A model generated the notes under the pieces. That model did not search any database and was not told the DNA's origin. It was given only the letters and a program-made list of their open reading frames with translations. A program made the position numbers and the translations under genes. From Psychrobacillus vulpis (GTDB taxonomy: Bacteria > Bacillota > Bacilli > Bacillales_A > Planococcaceae), in assembly GCF_006861825.1 (NCBI RefSeq), contig NZ_VDGI01000002.1, positions 128,716 through 192,715 on the forward strand: DNA of 64,000 nt, read 5' to 3'. Below, in pieces: positions 54,872 through 63,843 of the stretch; position 1 is the stretch's first letter, and every line of letters starts with the position of its first letter.

Positions 54872-56545
54872 ATGAATATAAAAAAATTTAAAGACAACGT
54901 AGATAAAACGATTTTAAAAAGGGGATACGACTACTACAACGAAGGGAATATAATAGAAACATATAGTCAAAGAGACAATCAATATATTTTTCTAGTCAAA
55001 GGAAGTGATGATTACGAAGTGGTAGTAAAAAAAGATGAGGATGGTGAAATTCTCTATTCTCATTGTGATTGTCCTTTTGATTTCGGTCCTGTTTGCAAGC
55101 ACCAAGCGGCTGTTTATTTTAAGCTGTTTGAAATATTTAATTTTAAGGAAAACAATGGAAATGCGGAAAAAGAAACGAAAAAACAGCCGGAATTAAAAGA
55201 AGTGCTAAACAGTCTATCTAATGAGGATTTAATTGATATCATACTAGGCTTAACGCAAAATGATGCAACTTTAAAAAATAGTCTCATTGTCAAATATTCA
55301 AAAGGCGATGGTACCCGAGAACTGGAAATGTGTAAAAAATTATTAAATTCTATTGTAATAAAATATAGAGGTAGAGCAGGTTTTATTTCATATAGGGAAA
55401 CCTATCGTTTTGTGAGCGAGATGGAGGAACTATTCGAAAAGGTAAGGGGTACAGATGACACATTATTAGCCATAGATATTGCATTTTTAGTGCTTAACGA
55501 AGCCATGAAGTCGTTCCAATATGCGGATGATTCTAATGGAGATATCGGTTCTTTCGTAGCAGAAACAATAGAACTGATAGAAGAAACTGTGTTTGAGGTT
55601 GATGATACAGATTTAAATTTAAGAGAAGTAATATTCGATAAACTATTGGAGGAGAGCGAAAAGAAGATTTTTGACGGATGGGAAGATTATAAAATAGGTT
55701 TGCTACACATATGTGCCGAGTTCGCTGATGTAGAAGCATTAAGGCATAAACTGAGAGTGAAAATAGAGAACATGGTCAATAAGGAATCTGATGATCGCTA
55801 TATGGAATATCGCAATGAAGCTATGCTTCAGCTATTACTGCAAATAATAGAGGAATATGGGACTGAAAAAGAAGCGGAACAATTCATAAATGATAATATT
55901 AATTACTCGTCTTTTAGAGAACTGTTATTAAGTAAGTACATGATAAAGAAAAACTATTCCAAAGTCATAGAATTGGCTTTGAAAGGAGAAAAACAAGACA
56001 GCCAATTTGCAGGGTTATTATCGAAATGGAAAAAAATAAGGTACGCAGCTTATAAAGAACTTTCCCTTAAAGAAGAGCAAAAGAAGTTGGCAAGGGAATT
56101 GCTTCTTAGAGGTGATTTTGATTATTATCAGGAACTAAAGATATTAGTTGTAGAAGATGAAAAAGACGAATTTTATAACGGTTTAAAACAAGAACTGAAA
56201 ACGCATAAGGGGCCACATGGAAGGAGTATGCACCTTAAGCTCATAGTAGAAGAAAATGATCTGGATGAAATTTTGGATTATGTAAAGGAAAATCCAAGAG
56301 ACATAGAAAAATACGCAGACATGCTAGTAAAGAAATTTAGTAATGAGGTTAACGAGATTTACAAAAAATATATACAATCAGCAGCAAGTTCATCATCCGA
56401 TAGAAAAAAATATAAAGAAGTATGCAATATACTTAAAAGATACAAAAAGATTGCTGGCAAGAAAAATCAAGAAGAATTAATACATGAGTTAAGTGCTTTA
56501 TATAAGAAAAGGACAGCCTTTGTGGACGAGTTGAGTAAAATTTAA
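54872..56545 (+). CDS. SWIM zinc-finger domain protein
   Basis: 557 residues, ATG after AAGAAGGTGAGG. The SWIM motif CxCx(n)CxH is seen as HCDCPFDFGPVCKHQ (~66-80). The rest is a long charged, mainly helical region without recognised motifs. SWIM domains bind nucleic acid or protein and occur, among others, beside SNF2 helicases; no helicase is adjacent here. Confidence 0.8.
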   Translation: MNIKKFKDNVDKTILKRGYDYYNEGNIIETYSQRDNQYIFLVKGSDDYEVVVKKDEDGEILYSHCDCPFDFGPVCKHQAAVYFKLFEIFNFKENNGNAEKETKKQPELKEVLNSLSNEDLIDIILGLTQNDATLKNSLIVKYSKGDGTRELEMCKKLLNSIVIKYRGRAGFISYRETYRFVSEMEELFEKVRGTDDTLLAIDIAFLVLNEAMKSFQYADDSNGDIGSFVAETIELIEETVFEVDDTDLNLREVIFDKLLEESEKKIFDGWEDYKIGLLHICAEFADVEALRHKLRVKIENMVNKESDDRYMEYRNEAMLQLLLQIIEEYGTEKEAEQFINDNINYSSFRELLLSKYMIKKNYSKVIELALKGEKQDSQFAGLLSKWKKIRYAAYKELSLKEEQKKLARELLLRGDFDYYQELKILVVEDEKDEFYNGLKQELKTHKGPHGRSMHLKLIVEENDLDEILDYVKENPRDIEKYADMLVKKFSNEVNEIYKKYIQSAASSSSDRKKYKEVCNILKRYKKIAGKKNQEELIHELSALYKKRTAFVDELSKI

Positions 56546-56624
56546 TTCAAATTCATCACTCTGTGTCAGACACAATTATAGCTTTAATTAGTAAGATTCT
56601 TAGAATAACAAAGGAGTGAATTAT

Positions 56625-57164
56625 ATGAATATAACATACGAAATTATTCCTACTGAAAAGGTGGAAAGCTGTAGGGATTTATGTAATGAATTAATGGTTT
56701 TTCAAAAGTCGAAAGCGTACATAAAGCCGGAGCTGTTTGACCATATGAATTTTGATACACGGATGATTCCATCGATTAATGGTGCCATTCACAATTTTAT
56801 TGTGGTAGTCAAAGATGAGGATGATATAGTCGGCTATGTCTATTCCAACATCTCTACAAAAGAAACTTATTCGAATGATTTTGCTACTTTTTTTGACCTA
56901 TCTTCTGTAAGCGGAAATAATGTAGGTTGCTTATCTCAATTTTATATTAAAGAAGGGTACCGACAATATGGAGTTGGGTCTACGCTTTTTAATATGTCTA
57001 TGGAGTGGCTGAAACAGTTTGATGATGTCCAAGATTATTTTATCTTTGTTTCTAATGGTAACGATGATGCCTTGAAATTCTATAAACGGAAAGGATTTTC
57101 TGTAAGTCATAAAATATTAGCTGGTTTTATCACTGTTTTGCGGAATAATGAAGAACACTCATAA
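56625..57164 (+). CDS. GNAT-family N-acetyltransferase
   Basis: 179 residues from ATG 56625, eight bases after AAGGAG; GTG 56616 lies inside that site. The acetyl-CoA-binding motif A is QFYIKEGYRQYGVGSTLFNM (~107-126), followed by the typical NDDALKFYKRKGFSV end. Substrate unknown. Confidence 0.85.
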   Translation: MNITYEIIPTEKVESCRDLCNELMVFQKSKAYIKPELFDHMNFDTRMIPSINGAIHNFIVVVKDEDDIVGYVYSNISTKETYSNDFATFFDLSSVSGNNVGCLSQFYIKEGYRQYGVGSTLFNMSMEWLKQFDDVQDYFIFVSNGNDDALKFYKRKGFSVSHKILAGFITVLRNNEEHS

Positions 57165-57231
57165 ATTTTATATAAATGATGCATGCTTTCCCCTCTGAAT
57201 CTATATATATAGATGGAGAGGGGCGAGAAAA

Positions 57232-58362
57232 TTGAGAAAAATAGTTGCAATTCTATTAGTATTAATGTTTGTATCTGAATTTATTTCCATCAAAGCTTTT
57301 GCAGTGGAGCAACCAACGAAATACATTGCACTTCATGATAAAATGCTGTCATTTGAGCCCGGAGAAGTGCTTATCGAGAATGCTCAGGTTTTTGTCCCAC
57401 TAGCGAAAATGTCGAGTTACTTGGACGCAAACTTGGAATTCTCAGAAGATGGAATGGTTCTTACTATTAAGAAAGGTAAAGATCAGATTACGTATAATCA
57501 TTTAGAGAAAACGACTTTATTAAACGGTAAATTGATTCAACCAAATCCAATTCGTTTCATCGAGGGTGATCTGTACGTACCCATAAAATTTTTAGGGGAA
57601 TCTACTGGATATAAGGTAGAATACCTATCTAGTATTCAGACAATGAGGCTAACAAACGGTCGAGAGAAATCGATGGACAATGATGCTTTTGTAAAAAAAG
57701 TGAAATTGGATAACAAGCCAAAACCAGTTAGCACGAAGCCTACTGTGTATCTAACATTTGACGATGGTCCAAATAAATTCACTATCCTTAACATGAATAC
57801 GCTTAGTAAATATAAAGTGAAAGGGACATTTTTCTTTGTTGGCAAACAAATAAAGCATTATCCCGAAATAGTAAAACAAACCTATTTAGAAGGCCATTCA
57901 CTGGGACTTCATAGCATGACTCATGACAAGAAGATTTTATATGCTTCAAGCAATGCTTTTATTGGAGAAATGAACGAAGTTAAAACGCTAACACAAAAAT
58001 TGACTGGTAAATCGGTATCACTTGCCCGAGCACCATATGGAAGTCAACCTTATGTTACAAAAGCAATGGCAGGTGAATTAGTGAAATCTGGATATAAATT
58101 ATGGGATTGGGACGTTGATTCACTTGACTGGCAATACACAGAAGCAGACTATAAGCAAATTGTATCCAATGTAAAAACGGGTGTACAAAAAGCTGTAAAA
58201 GCAAAGGATTCACACATCGTCATTCTCCTCCATGACCGTGTACAAACGACAAAAGCATTGCCAGAAATTATTGCATGGCTACAAACGGAAGGGTACAATA
58301 TTTTGCCATATGATCCGTCAAACCATATCGTTCAAAATTTCTTGAAGGATAAACAATTATAG
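57232..58362 (+). CDS. Secreted polysaccharide deacetylase with copper-amine-oxidase-like N-domain
   Basis: 376 residues, TTG start after GAGAGGGGCGAG. Signal peptide (cut after AFA). Residues ~32-140 resemble the copper amine oxidase N-terminal (stalk) domain (ALHDKMLSFEPGEVLIENAQ...YVPIKFLGESTGY). Residues ~170-365 are a NodB domain: TFDDGPNKF (Asp pair), HSLGLHSMTHDK (metal His pair), RAPYGSQPYV and HIVILLHDR. Probably removes acetyl groups from peptidoglycan or a surface polymer. Confidence 0.9.
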   Translation: MRKIVAILLVLMFVSEFISIKAFAVEQPTKYIALHDKMLSFEPGEVLIENAQVFVPLAKMSSYLDANLEFSEDGMVLTIKKGKDQITYNHLEKTTLLNGKLIQPNPIRFIEGDLYVPIKFLGESTGYKVEYLSSIQTMRLTNGREKSMDNDAFVKKVKLDNKPKPVSTKPTVYLTFDDGPNKFTILNMNTLSKYKVKGTFFFVGKQIKHYPEIVKQTYLEGHSLGLHSMTHDKKILYASSNAFIGEMNEVKTLTQKLTGKSVSLARAPYGSQPYVTKAMAGELVKSGYKLWDWDVDSLDWQYTEADYKQIVSNVKTGVQKAVKAKDSHIVILLHDRVQTTKALPEIIAWLQTEGYNILPYDPSNHIVQNFLKDKQL

Positions 58363-58502
58363 AACAGAACAGAGCGGCAGAATATTAACTTCAGCCGTTT
58401 TTTTTCGTCTTTTGATAAAATAAAAATATACGGAATTGGGAAGACTCATATTGTTTATACGTAACCGAAAAGGAAGTAAAATAGAAAAAAGGAGCTTTGT
58501 TT

Positions 58503-59165
58503 ATGGAAGTTCGAATTGAATGGATTTACAGAGTACCAAAGGGAATGGAAACAGTATTCCGCTCAGAAGAGATGCCCGCAGCTCAAGCAATGTTGTTTGT
58601 GGAAGACATGGAAAGGACCGGGCGTGTCAAAGATGTAACATTCATTGACAGGTTCGACAGTTCATGGACGGTAAAAGAGTTGAAAGGCTATTTGAAAGGG
58701 ATTGAAACTGAACCGCATAACATCAGGGTTTATTTTGATGGTGGTTACGATCGTGCAACTAGTAGATCAGGGCTGGGATGCGTCATTTATTATGAGCAGA
58801 ACGGGAAGTCATACCGATTACGGCGGAATGAATTTGCTGCCAATCTTATATCGAACAACGAAGCAGAATACGCAGCGTTATATTTGAGCTTGCAGGAGCT
58901 TGAACTACTGAGCGTTCATCATCTGCCAGTTCGTTTCATAGGGGATTCACAGGTAGTCATTAACCATCTAAGTGAGGAATGGCCTGTAATCGAAAAAGAC
59001 CTGTCTAGTTGGGCAGACCGGATAGAATCGAAAATGAAAGACCTCGGTATCCAACCGGAGTACGAACTAGTGTCGCGAAAATTGAATGCAGAAGCGGATA
59101 GGCTCGCTACGCAGGCGTTGAATGGAATAGAGATTACGGGAACAAAAGAAATGACAGCGGATTAG
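58503..59165 (+). CDS. Ribonuclease HI-like protein with N-terminal extension
   Basis: 220 residues from ATG 58503 (AAAGGAG ten bases ahead; TTG 58497 is nearer but weaker). The C-terminal RNase H fold begins near 75 and has all four acidic residues: VYFDGGYDR, NNEAEYAALY, IGDSQVVINH and LNAEADRLA. The N-terminal 70 residues are of unknown function. Likely removes RNA from RNA-DNA hybrids. Confidence 0.85.
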   Translation: MEVRIEWIYRVPKGMETVFRSEEMPAAQAMLFVEDMERTGRVKDVTFIDRFDSSWTVKELKGYLKGIETEPHNIRVYFDGGYDRATSRSGLGCVIYYEQNGKSYRLRRNEFAANLISNNEAEYAALYLSLQELELLSVHHLPVRFIGDSQVVINHLSEEWPVIEKDLSSWADRIESKMKDLGIQPEYELVSRKLNAEADRLATQALNGIEITGTKEMTAD

Positions 59166-59211
59166 AAGTAACTCGGTGTAGGATCTATTAGTCAATTAAC
59201 TATTATAGAAA

Positions 59212-59248
59212 ACGTCTCAAAAACCTCTGGATTTTTGGGGCGTCTGTT
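59212..59248 (+). terminator. Terminator after the RNase H gene
   Basis: ACGTCTCAAAAA / TTTTTGGGGCGT (G-U pairs allowed) then CTGTTTAT. Moderate quality. Confidence 0.65.
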
Positions 59249-59617
59249 TATAATTAGATGTCACTTATATGGTGAATAGTGAGATAAATATGTAAAATGA
59301 AGGTAGACGGATTAACCTTTTTTAACGACTGTAGCACTTATTCATTCGCTTTAAAATGGTAAACCTTTTAGCTATATGCGAAGAGCCTTTGATGTTATAT
59401 GTGTTCACAGTTTGGTGTTGAGATTGTCAAGGTTAGCTAGTAAAAAACCTAGATTATCGATAATTTTACTTTAGAAATATAAGAAGATTGAAATGAAAAT
59501 AGCTGAATATAACTTTAGACGAAAAAACTCAAAATGTTAATATCGTTGCCCTATGTAAAAATCATGTTTCACTAGTAAACAAATTAATTCTTGAAATTAT
59601 CACGTTGAATCTTTCGT
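59249..59617. other. Gene-free stretch between convergent genes
   Basis: No gene, RNA or clear hairpin is recognised. Confidence 0.4.
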
Positions 59618-60484
59618 CTAAATGCTATTTTCAAGAGGCTCTAATCTATCTTTCTTAAGTAGTTTGGCAAATTCAGTTGCGGGCAGAGGTTTAGAGAACA
59701 AATAACCTTGAATCGTGTTGCAATTGTACTTTTGTAATAAATTGAGTTGTTCAATTGTTTCGACTCCCTCAGCGATTACGCTCATCTTTAACTGATGAGA
59801 TAATTGGATAATCATATTAACAATGAAATTCGAGTCCTCTTCGTGTGAATTACTTAAGTCATTAATAAAAGAACGGTCAATTTTGAGAATATCTATTTTC
59901 CCTTTAAATCGATTTAAATAAGAGAGAGAGGAATACCCTGTACCAAAATCATCTAAAGCAATTTTAATTCCTAAATTTCTTAGATCATCTAAAATGGAGA
60001 AAACGACTTCTTCATTTTCTAAAAGAGACGATTCTGTAATTTCGATTTCTAAGTATTGAGCTTCTAGATTCGTTTCCTTTAATGTTTGAACGATATTGGT
60101 AATTAAATCTCTTTCTAAAAAACGAGTAGCAGATAAATTAATAGAAATTGGAATCATAGGTAGTTTCGCTTCATGCCAAGCTTTAATTTGAGTACATGCA
60201 GTATGTTTAACCCATTTTCCTATTTCATTAATTAATCCAGTGCTTTCTGCTAATGGAATAAATTCATTTGGGCTAATAATTCCCCATTTTGGATGATTCC
60301 ATCTTATAAGAGCTTCAGCACCAATCATTTGATTAGTTTTTGCATAAATTTTTGGTTGGTAATACAATTCTAATTGGTTTCGCTCAATTGCATATCGAAG
60401 ATCAGACTCTATTGATGATAATTTGTTTGTATGTTTGGAATTTGTTTTGTCCGAGCTATTCTCTAAATTTACTTTAGATTGCAT
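59618..60484 (-). CDS. Stand-alone EAL-domain c-di-GMP phosphodiesterase
   Basis: 288 residues; GAGGAGAAAG precedes the ATG on the minus strand. The EAL signature is EALIRW (~52-57). Further catalytic and metal residues are present: INLS (Asn), EITES (Glu), LDDFGTGYSS (Asp pair), LKIDRSF (Lys), AEGVET (Glu) and QGYLFSKP (Gln). The enzyme should therefore be active on cyclic di-GMP. The N-terminal 28 residues are unstructured and there is no sensor, GGDEF domain or membrane segment. Confidence 0.9.
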   Translation of the reverse strand: MQSKVNLENSSDKTNSKHTNKLSSIESDLRYAIERNQLELYYQPKIYAKTNQMIGAEALIRWNHPKWGIISPNEFIPLAESTGLINEIGKWVKHTACTQIKAWHEAKLPMIPISINLSATRFLERDLITNIVQTLKETNLEAQYLEIEITESSLLENEEVVFSILDDLRNLGIKIALDDFGTGYSSLSYLNRFKGKIDILKIDRSFINDLSNSHEEDSNFIVNMIIQLSHQLKMSVIAEGVETIEQLNLLQKYNCNTIQGYLFSKPLPATEFAKLLKKDRLEPLENSI

Positions 60485-60532
60485 AATCTTTCTCCTCGTA
60501 TATTAGTATGATGAGCTCTCTCGAATAGAATT

Positions 60533-60570
60533 TCCAGTTGATCTGAACCTCTTAGACAAGATCAACTGGA
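60533..60570. terminator. Hairpin between EAL and signal-peptide genes
   Basis: TCCAGTTGATCT / AGATCAACTGGA, perfect 12-bp stem with a 14-base loop. It follows the small peptide gene on the minus strand, but no U-tract is present there. Confidence 0.45.
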
Positions 60571-60619
60571 TCCTATTATAAAAGGGTTTTTATTGAAAAA
60601 TTAGAAAAAACTAATAAAA

Positions 60620-60745
60620 CTAAAAGATGTGCGGTAGATCTAAAGTAGTGATTGTGCCATTACCTTTTGCTTGAGCAGGCTCAATACTAGTGCTTGTATA
60701 AAGTACTACGGATAAAACAAATAGAACGATTAATAATTTTTTCAT
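60620..60745 (-). CDS. Small secreted PapR-like signal peptide precursor
   Basis: 41 residues from ATG 60745, with GGAAGG nine bases ahead. Hydrophobic signal sequence (KKLLIVLFVLSVVLY), a likely cut after PAQA, then a short tail ending TTLDLPHIF. The last seven residues (LDLPHIF) resemble the mature PapR heptapeptide ADLPFEF of Bacillus cereus. It is divergent from a PlcR-like regulator, the start codons 46 bases apart. Exported, processed and re-imported peptides of this kind bind the TPR domain of RNPP regulators. Confidence 0.7.
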   Translation of the reverse strand: MKKLLIVLFVLSVVLYTSTSIEPAQAKGNGTITTLDLPHIF

Positions 60746-60791
60746 TGTGTTTACCTTCCTTTTCATAATAAAATGGGGTGATTTTTTGGAA

Positions 60792-61667
60792 ATGAAATAC
60801 TTAGGTTTAGAAATTAGTAAACTTAGAGCTGAATTAGGGATGTCCCAAAAAGAGCTTGCCAATAATATTTGTACACAATCGACAATTAGTCGAATTGAAG
60901 CAGGAGAAGTTTATCCAGCAATAGATACTTTATTAAAAATCGCATTAAAGTTACAAGTTCCTATCGAATATTTTATAGAAATGTTATTTCATAAAAATGT
61001 TTTAGAAAGTGAAAGCTTAATAAAAAATATTGAGTTTCACTTAAAAGAACATAATTATAAAAAAGTTATTTCGATTATCAACAAAAATGATATCAATAAA
61101 GAAAACATTTGGTTGAATTTTTATTTAGAATATATGTTACATACAGCACATTACGCTTTAAAAATTATTACTCCCGAAGAATGCATATCAAACTTGAAGA
61201 AAATATTAAACTATTCTAATCCAACTACCATTCAGTTCCGCTTTTTACATATAAAAATTAACAATGCAATTGCAAATGTATATGCGCAAAATGGTGAAAG
61301 TTTTAAAAGCTTATATCACTATGATAAAATTTTAAAAGAGCATATTCATAAAAATTATAGTGATTATAAAATTTATGAAACGCTTATTACAGTACTTTTT
61401 AATAAGTGTAAAGTGCTATACGATATAAATGACATTGAAGCAGCACTGGAAACTGCAAACCAAGGAATAAAAAAATCGAAAGAGACATGTTTTTTCATTT
61501 TAGCTGGACAATTTTTATACTATAAAGGACAATGCTTAGAAAAAATGAACGCTCCCTTTATAGAAATTCAAGAAGTCTACATGCAAGCTTTGTTTATTTT
61601 TGAATTCCTTGAACTTCCTTTTTATATTAAAGCTATAAAAGAAAATAAAAAAAGTTTCTTAAAATAA
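60792..61667 (+). CDS. PlcR-like RNPP regulator (HTH + TPR)
   Basis: 291 residues from ATG 60792 (TTG 60786 possible; GGGGTGA ahead). N-terminal Xre helix-turn-helix (LRAELGMSQKELANNICTQS, TISRIEAGEVYPAIDTLLKI), residues ~9-55. It is followed by about five TPR-like helical pairs (AIANVYAQNGESFKSLYHYD, LYDINDIEAALETANQGIKK). Architecture and length match PlcR/NprR-type quorum-sensing regulators. The putative peptide is encoded divergently beside it. Confidence 0.8.
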   Translation: MKYLGLEISKLRAELGMSQKELANNICTQSTISRIEAGEVYPAIDTLLKIALKLQVPIEYFIEMLFHKNVLESESLIKNIEFHLKEHNYKKVISIINKNDINKENIWLNFYLEYMLHTAHYALKIITPEECISNLKKILNYSNPTTIQFRFLHIKINNAIANVYAQNGESFKSLYHYDKILKEHIHKNYSDYKIYETLITVLFNKCKVLYDINDIEAALETANQGIKKSKETCFFILAGQFLYYKGQCLEKMNAPFIEIQEVYMQALFIFEFLELPFYIKAIKENKKSFLK

Positions 61668-62043
61668 GAGAATAAATAGGAACAGTTGCTTTATTTGCGA
61701 TTTTAATATGTTGATTATTTGCTGAATTATCTAATCCTCACTTTCTTCAATCATTAAGATTGATTAGTGCCTTTTAAATTCTAATATTTGTTGGTGGAAG
61801 ATACAGTAACATCTTCACATCTAAGATGAGACTCAAGAGTACAAAATACTTAGGTGAATTACTCTTTTTAAATACTTTGTGCATATAAAATATACTAGAA
61901 TTTCCGCAAATAATCTTTAGGTTATGCATAAATGGATATTAAATTTTTGAAAAGTGAAAAAATCTTTTATTATTTAGTTTCTGAAAAATCTTGGTATGAT
62001 TAAGTTGAGAAGACGGAAGCACTTCATAAATGATTTTAAAAGG
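61668..62043. other. Gene-free stretch after the PlcR-like gene
   Basis: Contains a weak hairpin (TCAATC/GATTGA near 61750) and TATGCATAAATGGATA at 61923-61938, one base off the PlcR box TATGNA-N4-TNCATA. An extended -10-like TTGGTATGATT lies near 61993, so a short transcript ending at the 62044 terminator is possible. No gene is supported. Confidence 0.4.
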
Positions 62044-62080
62044 CCTGTAACTAGTTTTGAGAATAGTTACAGGCTTTCTT
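62044..62080. terminator. Bidirectional terminator
   Basis: GCCTGTAACT / AGTTACAGGC with A4 before and TTTCTTTT after. It would end the minus-strand gene that follows and any plus-strand transcript from upstream. Confidence 0.8.
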
Positions 62081-62491
62081 TTAGTTAGAAACATTATGAT
62101 TTGTATTTTCCTGTTTAGCCGGGGATTCGTTGTTGTCTTCTTGGTAAGACTCTTTCATTTTGGGTAGTTTTTTTTGTTGCGATTTTGGAAAAGCTTGTTT
62201 TGCTTCCGCTTTAGAATCTGGACTTTGAACTTTTTCAATATAATATTGAACACTATACATGGAGCCCTCTTCGACCATACGATTGTCGTCAGGATCGTTT
62301 GGATCAGAGAAACCTGCTTTCGTCATTTGAGTTGGCTGATGCTTTCTCGAATCCATATAGGAAGACATTTTTGTTTTCGAATTTTTCATCGTCGTTTTCG
62401 CTTTTTCTCTATTTTCCATTTTGTTGAAATACACGACAGCGAAGGCAACAAGCCCTCCGATTAACATGGAACGTTTTTTACCTTTTAGCAT
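62081..62491 (-). CDS. Hypothetical protein with N-terminal membrane segment
   Basis: 136 residues from ATG 62491, eight bases after AAAAGGAG (two earlier starts lie too close). One membrane segment (RSMLIGGLVAFAVVYF, ~8-23), then a charged, low-complexity tail rich in Lys, Gln and Ser. Family not recognised. Confidence 0.6.
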   Translation of the reverse strand: MLKGKKRSMLIGGLVAFAVVYFNKMENREKAKTTMKNSKTKMSSYMDSRKHQPTQMTKAGFSDPNDPDDNRMVEEGSMYSVQYYIEKVQSPDSKAEAKQAFPKSQQKKLPKMKESYQEDNNESPAKQENTNHNVSN

Positions 62492-62571
62492 CTTCATCAC
62501 TCCTTTTACTTATTGTAATAGTGATACCCATTTAAAACTGTCACCAAACATTCACTCATTGATGTTTACTA

Positions 62572-62937
62572 ATGACTAATAGTCAGAAAAAACTTATAAT
62601 TTGTATGAGGAATGATAATGTAACTTTATTATGGGGTGAAAGATGGGATGGTATGAATGGGACGGAAAAAGATTTTGCAACGGAAGCATTTATTAATACA
62701 CTTCCAAATGGATTAATTTATCGATATATGCGAAGAACTTTTGATATTGTAACGAATGGTGAGTACTCCAAGTTCCATGAGGAAAGTGGGTATGATCCAG
62801 TTATGCACGATCCAATTGTAGCAAATTTGGCAAGTACAACTTTTAAGATACCGGAGTGGCTTGCTTTAGAGATTTACGAAGAGACGGAAGTAGCGATAGC
62901 CAGATATCATTTTAAACGGAAGAATCCAACGGTATAA
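62572..62937 (+). CDS. Hypothetical protein
   Basis: 121 residues, no signal or membrane segment. Contains WGERWDGMNGTEKDFATEAF and PEWLALEIYEETEVAIARYH. No good ribosome site at ATG 62572; ATG 62605 is an alternative. Family not recognised. Confidence 0.5.
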   Translation: MTNSQKKLIICMRNDNVTLLWGERWDGMNGTEKDFATEAFINTLPNGLIYRYMRRTFDIVTNGEYSKFHEESGYDPVMHDPIVANLASTTFKIPEWLALEIYEETEVAIARYHFKRKNPTV

Positions 62938-63036
62938 TTGTATAACTTTTGCTAAATTATAGAAAAGCAATTCCTGTAGTTACTTTATACAGGAATAGCT
63001 TTTATGCATTATGGATATCTTGCAAAAAGCATTTTA

Positions 63037-63519
63037 CTACTTTTGCTTCATATCCTCCCTCAGCTTCTTCAACATTCTTTCTCTTCTTTTCTTAATGCCA
63101 GGAATAGAAATTCCAGCGCGTATTGCAGCTTGTTGGAGAGAGATTCCTTCAACAAAAATCCAAAGAAGTAATTGGCGTTCGTTTAATGTCAGGTTCTCCA
63201 GAGCAAGCCCCAAGTCTTCATTTTGAATATGTCGGATTAAAACTTGTTCTAATAAGAAACTCAGTTTTTCATCCTCCATAGGGTTGATTGTTTCTTCAAA
63301 ATTTCTTTCTCTCTTGAGTTCATCTAGTATTGCACCGTACATGAAGCGATATGCATATGGTGCGAAGTCTCCTCTTGTTTCATCATATCTTACCCATGCT
63401 TTCCACAATGCTATTCTTCCTGCTTGTTTATATAGCTCGTGATTTTTGTATATGTGTAATTTTCGAATACAGGCAGAAATCATCGGTTCGTATTGTGTCA
63501 GAATTTCATCAAATGTCAT
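63037..63519 (-). CDS. Sigma-70 family sigma factor, SigH/ComX-like
   Basis: 160 residues. Region 2 is seen as YEPMISACIRKLHIYKN...LYKQAGRIALWKAWVRYD with GDFAPYAYRFMYGAI (~50-65). Region 4 is LTLNERQLLLWIFVEGISLQ followed by AGISIPGIKKRRERML. There is no extra anti-sigma partner next to it. It lies back-to-back with a comK-like gene; in staphylococci a short SigH-type factor and ComK together drive competence genes. Confidence 0.8.
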   Translation of the reverse strand: MTFDEILTQYEPMISACIRKLHIYKNHELYKQAGRIALWKAWVRYDETRGDFAPYAYRFMYGAILDELKRERNFEETINPMEDEKLSFLLEQVLIRHIQNEDLGLALENLTLNERQLLLWIFVEGISLQQAAIRAGISIPGIKKRRERMLKKLREDMKQK

Positions 63520-63843
63520 CCAAATGCTATCCTTTGGAGTCGTGCACGATTCGTTTATTCCTAGGTAGCAAAAGCATAATGGGTTTTATCATTGTTATCG
63601 AATAAGCAAAAAGGCTAGTTACTTAGAAAGAATCGTGCATGTATTTTAGAAAAATTAGTCGTTTCGTAAGTAGATATGTCAGATTCCTTATTAAATTACA
63701 TTATTGGAAATGTTTAGGGTATAAAATTGGTAATACAACCATAAAATTTCACATAATTACATATTTTCAGTATATTTAGACTATACAATAATATGAAAAT
63801 TTGGTAGTATATATCCAAACGAGACGAAAAGGGGGATTTTTTT
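63520..63843. promoter_or_regulatory. Divergent control region between sigma factor and comK-like gene
   Basis: 324 bases. TGCACGATTC (63543-63552) and GAATCGTGCA (63630-63639) form a 10-bp inverted repeat over 77 bases. TATACAAT-like -10 sequences lie near 63781. A good ribosome site (AAAAGGGGGA) precedes the ATG at 63844. Confidence 0.45.

Noticed and set aside
62174-62464. 96-codon plus-strand frame rich in Phe, Arg and His
   Set aside because: Mirror of the small membrane-anchored protein gene on the minus strand, which has a proper ribosome site and membrane segment.
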